Source: Acanthosepion esculentum
Lineage: Eukaryota; Mollusca; Cephalopoda; Sepiida; Sepiidae
Length of the DNA: 64,000 bases
Reading direction: 5' to 3'
NCBI GenBank assembly: GCA_964036315.1
Contig: OZ038482.1
Location: 7,840,020-7,904,019 of the forward strand
Position numbers and translations under genes: made by a program. This document shows positions 22,481 to 32,344 of this stretch, piece by piece; the first letter of the stretch is position 1; each line of letters opens with the position of its first letter. A model generated the notes under the pieces. It searched no databases, was not told the DNA's origin, and was given only the letters and a program-made list of their open reading frames with translations.

Positions 22481-23186
22481 TTCTTGAGAGCACCTCTCTG
22501 CGGCTGCTTGGTCTCACGTTGACTGCTGACCCGAGATGGAACAAATACATTGAGTCAATTGCTTCATCCACCGCAAGGAAAGTTGGATCCCTCTGCCACA
22601 CCAGGAAATTTTTCTCCCCAGAATCGATCCTTCAAATCGACCATTCACCCTTGCATGGAGTATTGCTGCCATATATGGTCTGGAGCCCCTTCTGTTTGCC
22701 TTGGGGTTCTTGATAAGATCCAGATACTGATATGCAGTGTAATTGGCCCTGACCTGGCATCTCGTCTGCAGTCACTCTCACAGACGCACTGTCGCCTCTC
22801 TCTACCTTTTTTACAAATACTTTCATGGTAATTGCTCCAATAAGCAGCTTGTGCTGGTTCCCAGACTTCATGAATTCAAGCATCCTACGAGGCTGGCATC
22901 CTGCTCTCACCCTTTCACTGTTGAAACCGTTAAATGTAGCTGTCTCTTCTACTCCAATAGCTTCATATTTCGCACCTCTCGCCTGTGGAACTCCCTTCCC
23001 TATTCCTGTTGCCCTGACAGCTATAATTTTCAACTATTCAAATGTAATGCCAATCAACATCTCCAGTTGCTTTGATCTATCCACTATCCTTCTCATCCTT
23101 TCCTCTATCACTCCTATCTGCTCTCGTCCAAATCTTCTGTAACCCCTTGCATGCTAGCGGCTTCCTGCCTGGCTTGGGGTGAAATG

Positions 23187-23189
<3 letters not shown>
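22481..23189 (+). pseudogene. LINE RT thumb / C-terminal region and 3' UTR
   Basis: In alternating frames it reads SLRLLGLTLTADPRWNKYIE, then MEYCCHIWSGAPS, then a frame (22743-23075) with VASLYLFYKYFHGNCS and FRTSRLWNSLPYSCCPDSYN. These are the conserved C-terminal blocks of the same LINE group. No RNase H domain or CCHC knuckle follows. The 3' end GGGGTGAAATGCTT precedes the poly(A). The same blocks allow the four degraded fragments elsewhere to be assigned. Confidence 0.85.
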
Positions 23190-23217
<28 letters not shown>

Positions 23218-23220
<3 letters not shown>

Positions 23221-23445
23221 TTCTGTGTTGCCTTTTTTTAAGGCAAGACAGAATTTTTTTTTTTTTTTTTTTTACAAAAATCATATGGCTGAAATTGACA
23301 ACTGACTATGAAATGAACTTGGTAAATACTGGGGTTGTCAACATGTAGACCAGGATAAAGATATGAGGACCTCTGATAACCGAGTCAGGAATGGGGGCTG
23401 GCTGGGAGTAAAATGGCTTTATTATTATTTTGGGAACTCTAATTG

Positions 23446-23491
<46 letters not shown>
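23218..23491 (+). other. Segment between two poly(A) tracts (possible 3' transduction)
   Basis: 228 bp follow the LINE's A28 and end in A46 (23446-23491), with an internal T20 run (about 23252-23273). It includes the hairpin TTGCCTTTTTTTAAGGCAA. It may be flanking DNA carried by read-through of the LINE, or the tail of a separate retrocopy. Confidence 0.4.
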
Positions 23492-23493
<2 letters not shown>

Positions 23494-23879
23494 AGCCATC
23501 TGCATAATTTAAACCTACAGGGTATGGAGAGAGGTAGGGTAAAAGCCAAAATGGAGGCACTATTGTTTTGAAAATTCAGGTATTATCTGCTGGCCAAGAC
23601 CTGGTAAAGAAAAGTCAGTCAAGAGATAATATTTAAGGTTTTCTGAAAACAAAGGCAAAGTTGGAAAATTTTTTTTTTTTTGACAAGTGATAAAAACAAA
23701 GGAGGAACATGTGAATTGCTGAAGAGATGAGATTTCTTTTGATAAGAGCCGAAGTGCCACAAGAAGAGGCTGTCAAGTGAACAGCCAATGAATTCCCAAT
23801 TGAGAAAAAGAAAGTGATCGAAGAATTCCATTGATGAAAATTTTAGATGTTAATTAAAATTAATAATTGGATCTAAGCC

Positions 23880-24530
23880 ACGCCTGCTTGCCCATGCAGT
23901 CTGGAGATCAGATTGGTCAGGTGACCATAGAAGTGAAATCTCAAGGGAGGCAGAGGAATTACCTACACCCCTTGGGCAGTATTAATATGATGCACAAATA
24001 CAAGAAGGAAGGGGTTAGTGTGGATCAATATTGTACTACCACTACTCGGAGGAGGAGTGGCCTCTCCAAAATTGGGCATGCAATTAATTTCCCAGAGTCA
24101 AACACACAAAAATCTCTTTGCAAAGATTAGAGGAATCACCAAAATCTCAACCCACATCAAACCCCATGCCAGTTTTGGATGGAAGTCTATATAAACAGAG
24201 AATCTAAATCAAAAAGGAGAAGCCACCAGACACTAGGCAAGGGAAGACCACTTCACCGAACACACGTCTTCCTGCCACTGAAGAAAACTTCTGACTTTGT
24301 CTAGACTTAGTCATGACGAACAAAGTGTCACAAAATATTCAAAGAAGAGAAGGGTCAAATAACTTTGCATGACAAATATATTTCTGCATGAAGAACATAT
24401 TTCTACCTGAAGAACTGTTATTGTACCATCAGCTCTGTACAAGAAATGGTACATAAAACATTTTCTTTATTACAATTTATCCTATGACTTTGTCCAGACC
24501 AGACCAATTCAATGATTCCTGTCAGCAATT
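23880..24530 (+). promoter_or_regulatory. LTR-like region with TATA box
   Basis: CTATATAAACAGAGAA (24189-24204) is a good TATA box in a less AT-rich block. About 250 bp downstream lies AAAACATTTTCTTTATTACA, reminiscent of the poly(A)/R-U5 part of Gypsy-type LTRs. No second copy occurs in the window, so a solo LTR is possible but unproven. Confidence 0.3.
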
Positions 24531-25504
24531 TGATCCTCATCAGCCTTGTGATCTAAATCCCACAACATGGTACAAGATTTGGATTGAAGTGATCCACTCA
24601 ATGGTTAGCTGCAGGGATCGAACATCGAATGGACAGGCTGGGCGAATGTCATAAGTGGGTATGATATCAATTTTGACCTATCTTCAGATTTGGTGCGTAC
24701 CCATTTCTATTTGAAGATTTCTATAATACTAAGCAGCATCTGAAGAAAAAATGATTTGGGCCATTTTTGACAGATTGCTGCCTTTAAAACTGAACATGCT
24801 TATTTTGGACCATTAATTCTGCTGAAAATCTGAATATTTGATAGTCTGACACACGTGTCAGTTAACAATAATAATATATTTTTCTGTTGTGCAATAAAAT
24901 TATGATGAATAGCACAGCTGTATAAGACTAAAGATTGAGGTTTTTCATCACTTCAGTCCTGAAAAATAGCCAAAATGAGAATTTTAGGGGTCAAAATACC
25001 AAAATTAAAGTAACTTGGAAATCATTTGGAAAAATGCTAACCTAAAATCCTCAGAGATCCATAGAAATTTATCAGATATCATGATATTCACTCAAGAATT
25101 TGGGGTAAGATCTCATTTCAGTCCAATATACAATCAAAAACAAAATAGAATGACTACTGAAAACTCATGGACCATGAAAATCCCTGACCATTTCAGTTGT
25201 GCATGATGTATTAGCCAGAATGTATCATCCCACCAAAACACCAAAGATTCAAATAATATTTGAAGGTGTAACATGGGGTCCTTATGAACTTACTGGTAAT
25301 AAGAATATGACTGAAGGCTGGGGGTAGGGCTAAATCCGAAATAGGAAGAGAAACAAAAGTTATGAATATAATAAAATTAAAAATTCAACTTTAAACAAAC
25401 TTGGTCACAACATCACAAAGCTGAATTCCTATTTTAAAAAGCCCTCTACCAATTTGTTTATGCACAAATGATTTCTCAATATGCATGTCATGTTCCATTC
25501 CTTG

Positions 25505-26576
25505 GAAACGCCCTACTCGCCATCAATATCACACACAACAATGGATTCAGGTTTCAAGATGTTTCTGTCTGGTTCTGTAGAATGTTTCCATTTCAAATGA
25601 GATGATTTCTGAAGTCTATGAAGGTATTCCATTGTATATGTGTCATCAGAATGTTTCTCAAAGCAAGCTGCTAAGTACCATGTGTCCACATCACCTTTAG
25701 TAACCAAGGTGACATAATTCATCCCAACCACAATATCGTTCTTGTCATCTTCAGTGAAAGAAATGGTTTGGAATGAAGGCAGAAACTGTTCTGCATCCTT
25801 GTTAGATGGCAACGTAACATATTCTGACATGGGATCATTGCCTGAAAGAATTGCACATAAATTCAGCAACTGTTCATGACTAATATTGTTGATTCGGAAC
25901 AAATCCAGGTGTTGAAGGAGATCTGATTCGTGAGTATTGCGGTAATATGACAACGTGATATGAACAATCTTTTAAACATTATCGCAATTTGCCTTCAGAA
26001 TATCATGAAGCTCTTCCACACTGGTTGCCAGCCCATTCTAACCATTCCAACTTTTGAAGACATTTTTGGGTGTACCCTGATTGTTTCTTTCCTTTCTCAA
26101 TTTTCCCCATGATTTTCAATTTGTGGAGTTCTTTCTGCTCAGCTACTCATTTTCCATGTTGTTCAAAAGATTTACAATTGAAATGAAGCTTTTGGTTGGT
26201 GCATTGTGGAATGTCTGTGATTGGTACAGAGTTAGATCATTTTGGATTCCTTTTGCTGTGAATTTCTTGTTATGAAACTTGGCTACTGGTGCTCTTTTCC
26301 CAAACACAGATAGGTGACATTCTAAATCAAGGTTATTTGTTGACAAACCACCTTGCTCCTCTTTTGTCAGAAAACGTAATTAAATTGCACAAGCAGGTTT
26401 ATCTGAGTGGTCACCAAAGCCATATTCCTTTCCTGCTTGTCTTCCCACACTTCAGCAGCATCAACACACATTATTTTAAAAATTTGATGTGGTTGGTTCA
26501 TGAACCTTGACATGAAGGTAATTAATAACATAAGAAAATGTAATGTTAAATTCACTTCAATTAATTTCAACTGCAA
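25505..26576 (-). pseudogene. Unrecognised transposon-type protein, broken
   Basis: Minus-strand open pieces line up in order. 26576-26367 includes SRFMNQPHQIFKIMCVDAAE then VWEDKQERNMALV. 26346-26143 includes LDLECHLSVFGKRAPVAKFH. 25953-25513 (146 codons) includes SFTEDDKNDIVVGMNYVTLV, DVDTWYLAACFEKHSDDTYT and SIVVCDIDGE. The last block has the look of a small beta-barrel ('V-x-V-x-x-x-x-W-Y-L-x-x-V'), often found at the C-terminus of transposon proteins, but I cannot name the family. It lies between the inverted ends at 24.65 and 27.23 kb, which suggests it is the element's own gene. Stops and frame changes separate the pieces. Confidence 0.45.
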
Positions 26577-26784
26577 ATTTGACAGACATCACAATCTGAA
26601 AAATTCATTCAAGTGGCCATGGAAAGGTTGAAACATGTCCTCTAGGTTCTGAATATTGAAAATTTGAACATGAAACAAAATCAACTCACAATAATACACA
26701 CCTTCACAAATGACAACAAAACCCATCTGATCACTGATTGTTTCAATGTCAATGACCTCTTGATTTTGACCTCCAAAATGTGAC

Positions 26785-26920
26785 ACATCAGATTTTAATT
26801 CTGACACATTAGAAGGATGAGGAGCCGTGCGAATAGCATCCACCTTACTCTGAAGTGGTTTCGTGCCTTCTGTACACGCTGGGTGACCTAAATATTGTAG
26901 TTCCCATTTAAGGAACTGAT
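26785..26920 (-). pseudogene. Gypsy-type reverse transcriptase fragment
   Basis: On the minus strand, FLKWELQYLGHPACTEG then TKPLQSKVDAIRTAP then HPSNVSELKS match the end of the RT palm and start of the connection in Ty3/Gypsy elements ('E-x-x-Y-L-G-H...G-x-x-P...K-V-x-A-I...A-P-x-P...E-L-x-S'). The usual 'F-L-G-x-x-x-Y-Y' that should follow is replaced by unrelated sequence, so the fragment ends abruptly near 26785. Only about 45 residues remain. It sits next to the unplaced protein inside the 24.65-27.23 kb element, so it is either an insertion or a chimeric join. Confidence 0.75.
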
Positions 26921-27239
26921 ACCATTTAATTTCATATTATATTCAATAAAATGAGCAAATGCTGCCTTTAAGGCCTGGATTAAGTATGAATCAAATCAAT
27001 TTTTCCTTTTGTAATTCACAATTAACTTACATTCAAGAACAGTTATGTTCTTATATCACTATTTTCTGGCTACATTGAGAGCCAAAAATCACATATTTCA
27101 GTTTTAGGGAAATTCATCAAAAATGCATTACATTGACATTTTTTTTCAGATTTTGATTTCTTATAGTATTATGTTTAGAAAAAAAATGTGTATGTGCAGA
27201 ATTTGATCATAGTCCCTCATACCCACTTCAAGACAAGAA

Positions 27240-28180
27240 CAAGATTATGGTGGATGAGACCAAGAAGTGGTCAATCTTATTGGTTAAGAAGAAATCCCAA
27301 CATGCATCTGCATGATTTGTCTATAAATTTTTGGAAGAGGGATGTTTTTGCAATCATTCCATCTAAATTGAAACCAACAAGCCAACTGTAACAGATTACT
27401 AAACAAATATTTCTATTTATATTATGTCCCTATACCAAAATGCCCTCATTTCAAGCAAATCACACTTTAGACAAGTTTATACATTTGGAGTGCTAAGTTG
27501 AAAAGCCATTTTCATGTGGGCATTATGAAGTCATTGTTCTTGAATTACAAGTGACAATTCATGGAAAACAGAACACGAAAATCATACAAAATCATTGATA
27601 CTTTAACTGTTTCTATTATGGCAAAATTCCTTACTCACCAGTCATTTCTAATTGCTTAACTTTGAACAAGACAAGACCAAACAGAGGAAAATGGTGATAA
27701 ACAGATTCATGCAGAAATATAAAGTTGTTCAGAAAATCACTTCACATTTTTGAAGAGATAAAAATGAATGCAGATGCAATTGAATTCATTTTATTAATTA
27801 ATGGCAATGTCATTAGCAATTACAATAGTTTCTTGTAAAGACATTTTCCATTCCTCTTATTTTTTTTTAATACCGTTCACTTAATAAAAAGCCCAAGTGT
27901 CACTCAAGATAGAGCATCACTGAATGAGACTTTTGTAATGGTGTAAATGTTTTTTCTAGAATCCAGTAACTTATAGTATATGATATTTGCCATAGTGTAC
28001 AATGGATAAAATCCTAGTTCCACTTTTGAAATTGGCTTGGCATAACAGTGACTATCCAAAAGCATATGGGAAAGCAGCAAGGTGACCCACAATCCTCCCC
28101 TCTTAGTGTAATGGAGGAGAGTTGCTCCTGATTTGAAATATCCAGGAAGCAAATACATCTGCAAATTTTACTTAGCTATA
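27240..28180. other. AT-rich stretch without recognised genes
   Basis: Short open frames only (for example 27188-27391 plus and 28164-27904 minus), none with a recognisable domain. Confidence 0.4.
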
Positions 28181-28184
28181 TTGT

Positions 28185-28640
28185 CATCAACGGCAGCCAA
28201 AAAACATCAACCTCCAAAGATAGTTCAAACATCAAGATCTCCTACACAAATTTCAGATCAACCATGAAAAGATTTATCAAGGAAGAATGGCAGAAACTAT
28301 GGCCTGGCTGCCCAAACAACAAATTATACAATATCAAACCAGATAGAAGATTGGCATCAAACACTAAAAACATGCAAAGATGAAGTAATAATGTCCAAAC
28401 TTCATATCAAACACTGCATGATAACACATTCTTATATTCTAAAAAAGAGCCACCTCCAATCTGTATGGCATGACAAGAACTATACATAATAAAACACATA
28501 CTAACAAATTCTTGAGACTTCAACTAAATCTGTTTAAAATACTACTGAACAATGAATATGAAAGAACTTTCAGGACATTAATCCATATAATATCCTAGAA
28601 TTTCTGAAAGAAATCAAACTGTATTCCAAAATATAACTTC
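28185..28640 (+). pseudogene. LINE C-terminal (RNase H tail / zinc region) relic
   Basis: The plus strand reads, with breaks, a Trp-rich segment (LSRKNGRNYGLAAQTTNYTI), then DEVIMSKLHIKH, MITHSYILKKSHLQ and VWHDKN. This follows the block 'L-x-R-L-x-x-G-H-x-x-x-T-H-x-x-L-L-x-x-x-x-P-P-x-C' found after the RNase H domain of Jockey/I-group LINEs. A later NNEYERTF and ILEFLKEIKLYSKI-like ending fits the same proteins. It differs from the 19.8-23.2 kb LINE, which lacks this region, so it is a second LINE lineage. No RT portion remains nearby. Confidence 0.6.
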
Positions 28641-28644
28641 AACA

Positions 28645-29635
28645 AAACTACAACATAAAATATGCATACCACTGCTTCTAGTAATTATGTCCACACAAAC
28701 ATGTATATGCTAAAAAAAGCTGAATATCATCTACCATGTATTCAACTGTGAAGGCAGAATAACATTTTTACTACTTCAAAGTTCCTATGAAAATTAAATT
28801 TTGGCATTAAATGACCCATAAGGAATTGATATGCCATTAAACAAATCAAATCTCAGCAGCAACAGAGCAAGATAGATTTACTTTAACCTCTTTTTGGTTC
28901 AATTTACTGATCGACTTCAGTTTTACAAATTCTGGAAGGTACAAAATCTGCATAGTTCAAATGCAAAACTGATTTTCAAATAACCAAATATACAGAAACA
29001 AATTATTTTCTACTTGTTTCTATTTAGTGCTAAGTAACAGTCATTATCTTCTACATCAACAGGTTTTTCCAGAAAACAGTAACTATCTAATCAAACAATA
29101 ATTCTTTACTTCAAATTTTACTTACAAATCTGTAAACATAATAGAAAAATGTATTTTAGTAGCATTTCCACAGAGGAGTATGCATGTGATATTGTATAAC
29201 TATATACATTATATTTAGTGAATATGTCAATGAATATCTACCAGCCTAGAGCTTGAAACATTTTATTAAAATTGTGCCTCCCAAAAGGACCTGTATTCTC
29301 TTTTTAATCCGAGAAGCTACTTTCAAGCCAAGCATGATTTAACATTATTACCTTTGTTTATATTTTGGGTACGAAAATAAAGTTAACAGATATAGCCTTT
29401 GAAAGGTTGCAATAAGAAATGGTCATTTCTTGAAAAGGAGTAATTGAACCCGGCTTTGCTGTGATGGCTTTCTGTAGCCTAATGTGTGATATGAATGAAA
29501 GAGAAGGTGATAGAAAATAAAGATTATGAAAATAAGATAATGACTGCCCCTTGAGGTGTTCAGTAAGCATCTGTGCAAGAGTCTGTTCCACAAAGTGATA
29601 GTTGTTAAAAAAAACTATCTGACTAGAGAAACTTT
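28645..29635. other. No recognised gene
   Basis: AT-rich DNA. The minus-strand frame at 29591-29358 may be a continuation of the LINE tail to its right, but no conserved block is visible. Confidence 0.35.
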
Positions 29636-29639
29636 CTCC

Positions 29640-30015
29640 TTACATTTAGAACACAGATGTATTGAGGATGATTCAATTCTATAGAAGTGCCATGGCTTTT
29701 CCTAACTGTAAATGTCTGAAATGGTAGAATGGAGCAGATCTGAACATTTACCATGGAAGTAGCAATAGACTTGTGTTGCTGAATCTGTGGGAAAGAGACT
29801 TCAGAGTGGAGAATACATTTTCAACCCACAAGACTGCATAAAAGATTTTGAACTCTATCAAAAGCTAGAAAATGAAGATTGAGCAGCTCTAGTCAAGATA
29901 TGTCTGGTATATTCCATTTTTGATCTAATCTGATTGTTGTAAAGTTAAAGCCTGGCAAAAGGAATCCAGTAGAAGGAACCAAAAAAATCTTCCAGCATCT
30001 TTAACAATATATTGT
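29640..30015 (-). pseudogene. LINE RT C-terminal fragment (diverged)
   Basis: It aligns along its length with the minus-strand fragment at 50.96-51.26 kb: shared TTCCAGCATCTT, a -TTGTAAAG- block and a CAACCCACAAGA-like block in the same spacing. That partner carries the clear LINE blocks ILYLYKSQI and MEYCCHIW, so this copy is assigned by homology. Its own translation is heavily interrupted. Confidence 0.5.
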
Positions 30016-30165
30016 ATAGCTGAGTGACTTTAGATCTGGATTGAACACAAAACCAAATAGACATTCAAAGCATATGGCCTCATTGAGAGTGGAAATGTTC
30101 ACTGTGACTGGAGAAAACTCAGGTTCTGAATGGTGATAATAAAATATGCAAGACTATTTGGTGAT

Positions 30166-30555
30166 TTATTCAGTCATTAAACTATTTCCTTTGGTTTTCC
30201 ATTATAATCCTATTAAGCCTGCCATAGATTATTAGGTCATGATTATTGGAAGATGTTTCTTCCTGGCCATTAGCAGCAGTTGCTAGAATTGGAAATGTTC
30301 TTCCTGCTGGTGGATTTGATAAGAAGATCACAAAAAAACAAAAAAAAAAAAAAAAATTGTCCCAAGTTGTGTTCTGCTTCATCAAAAAATTAAATCTCTC
30401 AGCTCCAGGCAAAAGATGCTCCACTGAGATATTGTTGAGCAATGGTCAGTCAGACATACATGAAATTTTCAACAACAGTTTCATCTCTTCTTCTATATAC
30501 CATGTCTCTTCAGGATGTGGGTAATCGTGGCTCTCTACAATTTCCTGTATTTTGT
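30166..30555 (-). mobile_element. RTE-like LINE 3' end
   Basis: About 390 bp highly similar to 34314-34710 (shared ATTATTGGAAGATGTTTCTT, CCTGGCCATTAGCAGCAGTT and TGTTGAGCAATGGTCAG). It comprises the 3' UTR and the last codons of the ORF (RKL-x-S/A-x-I-x-x-I-L-x-x-x-G/H pattern just before a stop). A poly(A) run and a small indel (30331-30357) mark a difference between the copies. Confidence 0.75.
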
Positions 30556-30559
30556 AGCT

Positions 30560-30672
30560 TAGTTGTGGCACAAGGCTGAAAGTATGAAGCACCCGGAGAG
30601 GATCAAACTCACTACTCAGTCATAATTGATCTAGCAAGACAAGCTTACTAACCATTGCATCATGTCAAAGTG
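30560..30672 (-). repeat. tRNA-derived SINE head joined to the RTE 3' end
   Basis: On the minus strand, TTGACATGATGCAATGGTTA (A-box) and GAGTTTGATCCTCTCCGG (B-box) are spaced as in a tRNA. It is followed directly, on the same strand, by the RTE 3' end at 30555-30166. A tRNA head followed by a LINE tail is the build of many SINEs. Confidence 0.6.
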
Positions 30673-30679
30673 CCCAAAA

Positions 30680-31620
30680 ACTATCCATATAAATTAGAAA
30701 CAAATTATCAATTATGTATGTAGATTGTTAAATGGAATTGTTTAATATATTTTAGTGAATGTTTCAAATAGATGCATTGCGACAAAATTTGTGCTTGGAC
30801 TGTTAAGTGATAACCAGAACAATCAGTCTACTGTCTGCAAGATTAAACTGGAGAAAATCCTAACTTCATCACTAACTGGTGAGAATTTATATGCGGCTGA
30901 GATGAAGCAGCAATCATCAGAGTGGAAGTAGACAATATCCCTGCAGCTAAAAAATATGTCAGATTCCCAGGAATATTTATAAACATTTTGACAACCGAGG
31001 TACTGTTTAAAAGGAGTTAAAGACAAATGGAAGAACAACAAACCTGGCTCTTCATCATAGACCAGCTCACAATCGATCATTAACAGTCCCTGGCTTACAA
31101 AAATATGACAATCATTCTCTAAATCTCCTGTTTGCCTGATGTCACACCCTACGGCTTTTGCTCAAGATGAAATCCTAGCTGAAAAAGTGTCAATTTAACA
31201 TGACTGAGGAGATCCCAACAGAATCACAGGATGTGCGTGACAGTCACAATTTATGACTTCCAGCATGAAATCTTCAAAAAATCTCCAGGGAACACTCAAT
31301 ACATCCCAGGGGGACTATTTTGAAAGAAACAGTAGAAACTAGATGTAATGTCAAATAATATTTTCTAATCAGATTCAAACATTTTAGTAACACAGGCATT
31401 TGATTAGGGGAGAGTTAGCTTAAGAGAATAAATTGAATGTGCATCAAATTAGCTTCTTGCTATGGTTTGCATTCAAAAAGCTTAAGCATTTCATGAACAA
31501 CCTAATAAACTTCTGCATGTACATCCTAAAATTTACCAGTAATTCTTTAAAGTTATAGATATCAGTGCTCTTGCAGATTAGCTCTAATTCATAGAATTTA
31601 TTAAATCACTCCCCTTTAGT
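30680..31620. other. No recognised gene
   Basis: The minus-strand frame 31080-30823 (85 codons) is open but shows no conserved block. Confidence 0.35.
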
Positions 31621-31625
31621 CTTGT

Positions 31626-31835
31626 AGACTGAAGGGGTATGGGGCATCAGTGTTGCTGCTGTGGTTTCTATAGCAATTACATTTTTTACAGGGTGAAATT
31701 GCTAGCCCCATGCCCAACCAGTTTTGTACCTGGAGTATCTAATGTTCCCAAGCAGTCCCCCATCTAAGTACTGACAGGGCTTGATTGCTTAACCATTGAG
31801 AACCATTGTTTCAGCATGATTTGACTGTAAGTTAA
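31626..31835 (-). repeat. 5S rRNA-derived SINE with alternative body
   Basis: The 5S-like part (about 31726-31830), read on the minus strand, includes GGTTAAGCAATCAAGCCCTG and TCAGTACTTAGATGGGGG. The body then reads GGGCATGGGGCTAGCAATTT, a module also present near 14785 but not in the 7.9-, 15.4- and 46.8-kb copies. This suggests two subfamilies sharing the 5S head. Confidence 0.7.
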
Positions 31836-32034
31836 TGAATCACTACCTAAGGGCTACTTCTATAATCTTATTTTTATTTGGTAATAGAGTTTCTTAAAAA
31901 CTTATAGGCTTAATACAAATATATTAATAGAATGGAATTAAAAAATGATTTTTTTTTGTTTTTTTATAAATTATTATTACTATTTTCTGCCTGAATTTTT
32001 AGGATGAGTTATTTAAATTCAGAGTAATATTCAC

Positions 32035-32320
32035 ATCTTTGTTATTATCATAATGTTTCAGCTGATCTCTGAACTTCTTCAGGTGTTTGGTGATATCAGT
32101 AACTTTAAAGGCAATTTGATCTGAGCTCTTTATTTAATCTACAGGGGTAAATTGTATTTGTTCTGCTGTTAATATCTAAAGATATCCTGTCTTGTTCACT
32201 TTAGTACTGCTCAGTTAGTACTCACCTAGTTTCCACTATCTGATCAAGGGTTTGAACTTACAATTACTGTCACAAAATTCATAAAGCAACACTTTAATCC
32301 ATTCGGCTACTGCCCTGCGA
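32035..32320 (-). repeat. Diverged relative of the 5.5-kb tRNA-headed repeat
   Basis: On the minus strand, GTAGCCGAATGGATTAAAGT (tRNA-like A-box) and GTAAGTTCAAACCC (B-box) are followed by a body with TAAATAAAGAGCTCAGATCA and the core CACCTGAAGAAGTTCAGAGA...AGCTGAAACATT. Overall order matches the main family, but sequence identity is low. Confidence 0.6.
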
Positions 32321-32344
32321 GTCAATCCTGAAACTAGTACTTGG

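Larger units (their letters stand above)
19760..23217 (+). mobile_element. Near-full-length Jockey/CR1-type LINE
   Basis: About 3.45 kb of DNA clearly richer in G+C than its surroundings. It starts near a CTTCCTGACCGCCCGGTC string and ends in A28 (23190-23217). It has a long leader, an apurinic-type endonuclease (from 20245), a reverse transcriptase (21.4-22.5 kb) and a C-terminal region, in the order usual for Jockey/CR1-group elements. Stops and frameshifts occur throughout, so it is dead but fairly young compared with other fragments here. No target-site duplication was confirmed. Four other 3' fragments of related LINEs lie in the window (29.6, 39.2, 49.2 and 50.7 kb). Confidence 0.9.
24652..27230 (-). 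mobile_element. Putative TIR DNA transposon with unplaced protein
   Basis: Left end (24652 onward, AAGTGGGTATGAT) and right end (27229 leftward on the minus strand, AAGTGGGTATGAG) begin alike. They stay alignable, with gaps, for about 200 bp, sharing TAATACTA, ATCTGAA-AAAAAATG, CATTTTTGA and TAAAACTGAA. Between them the minus strand carries a broken coding region (25505-26576) and a Gypsy RT fragment. Target-site duplication was not identified. Confidence 0.5.
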
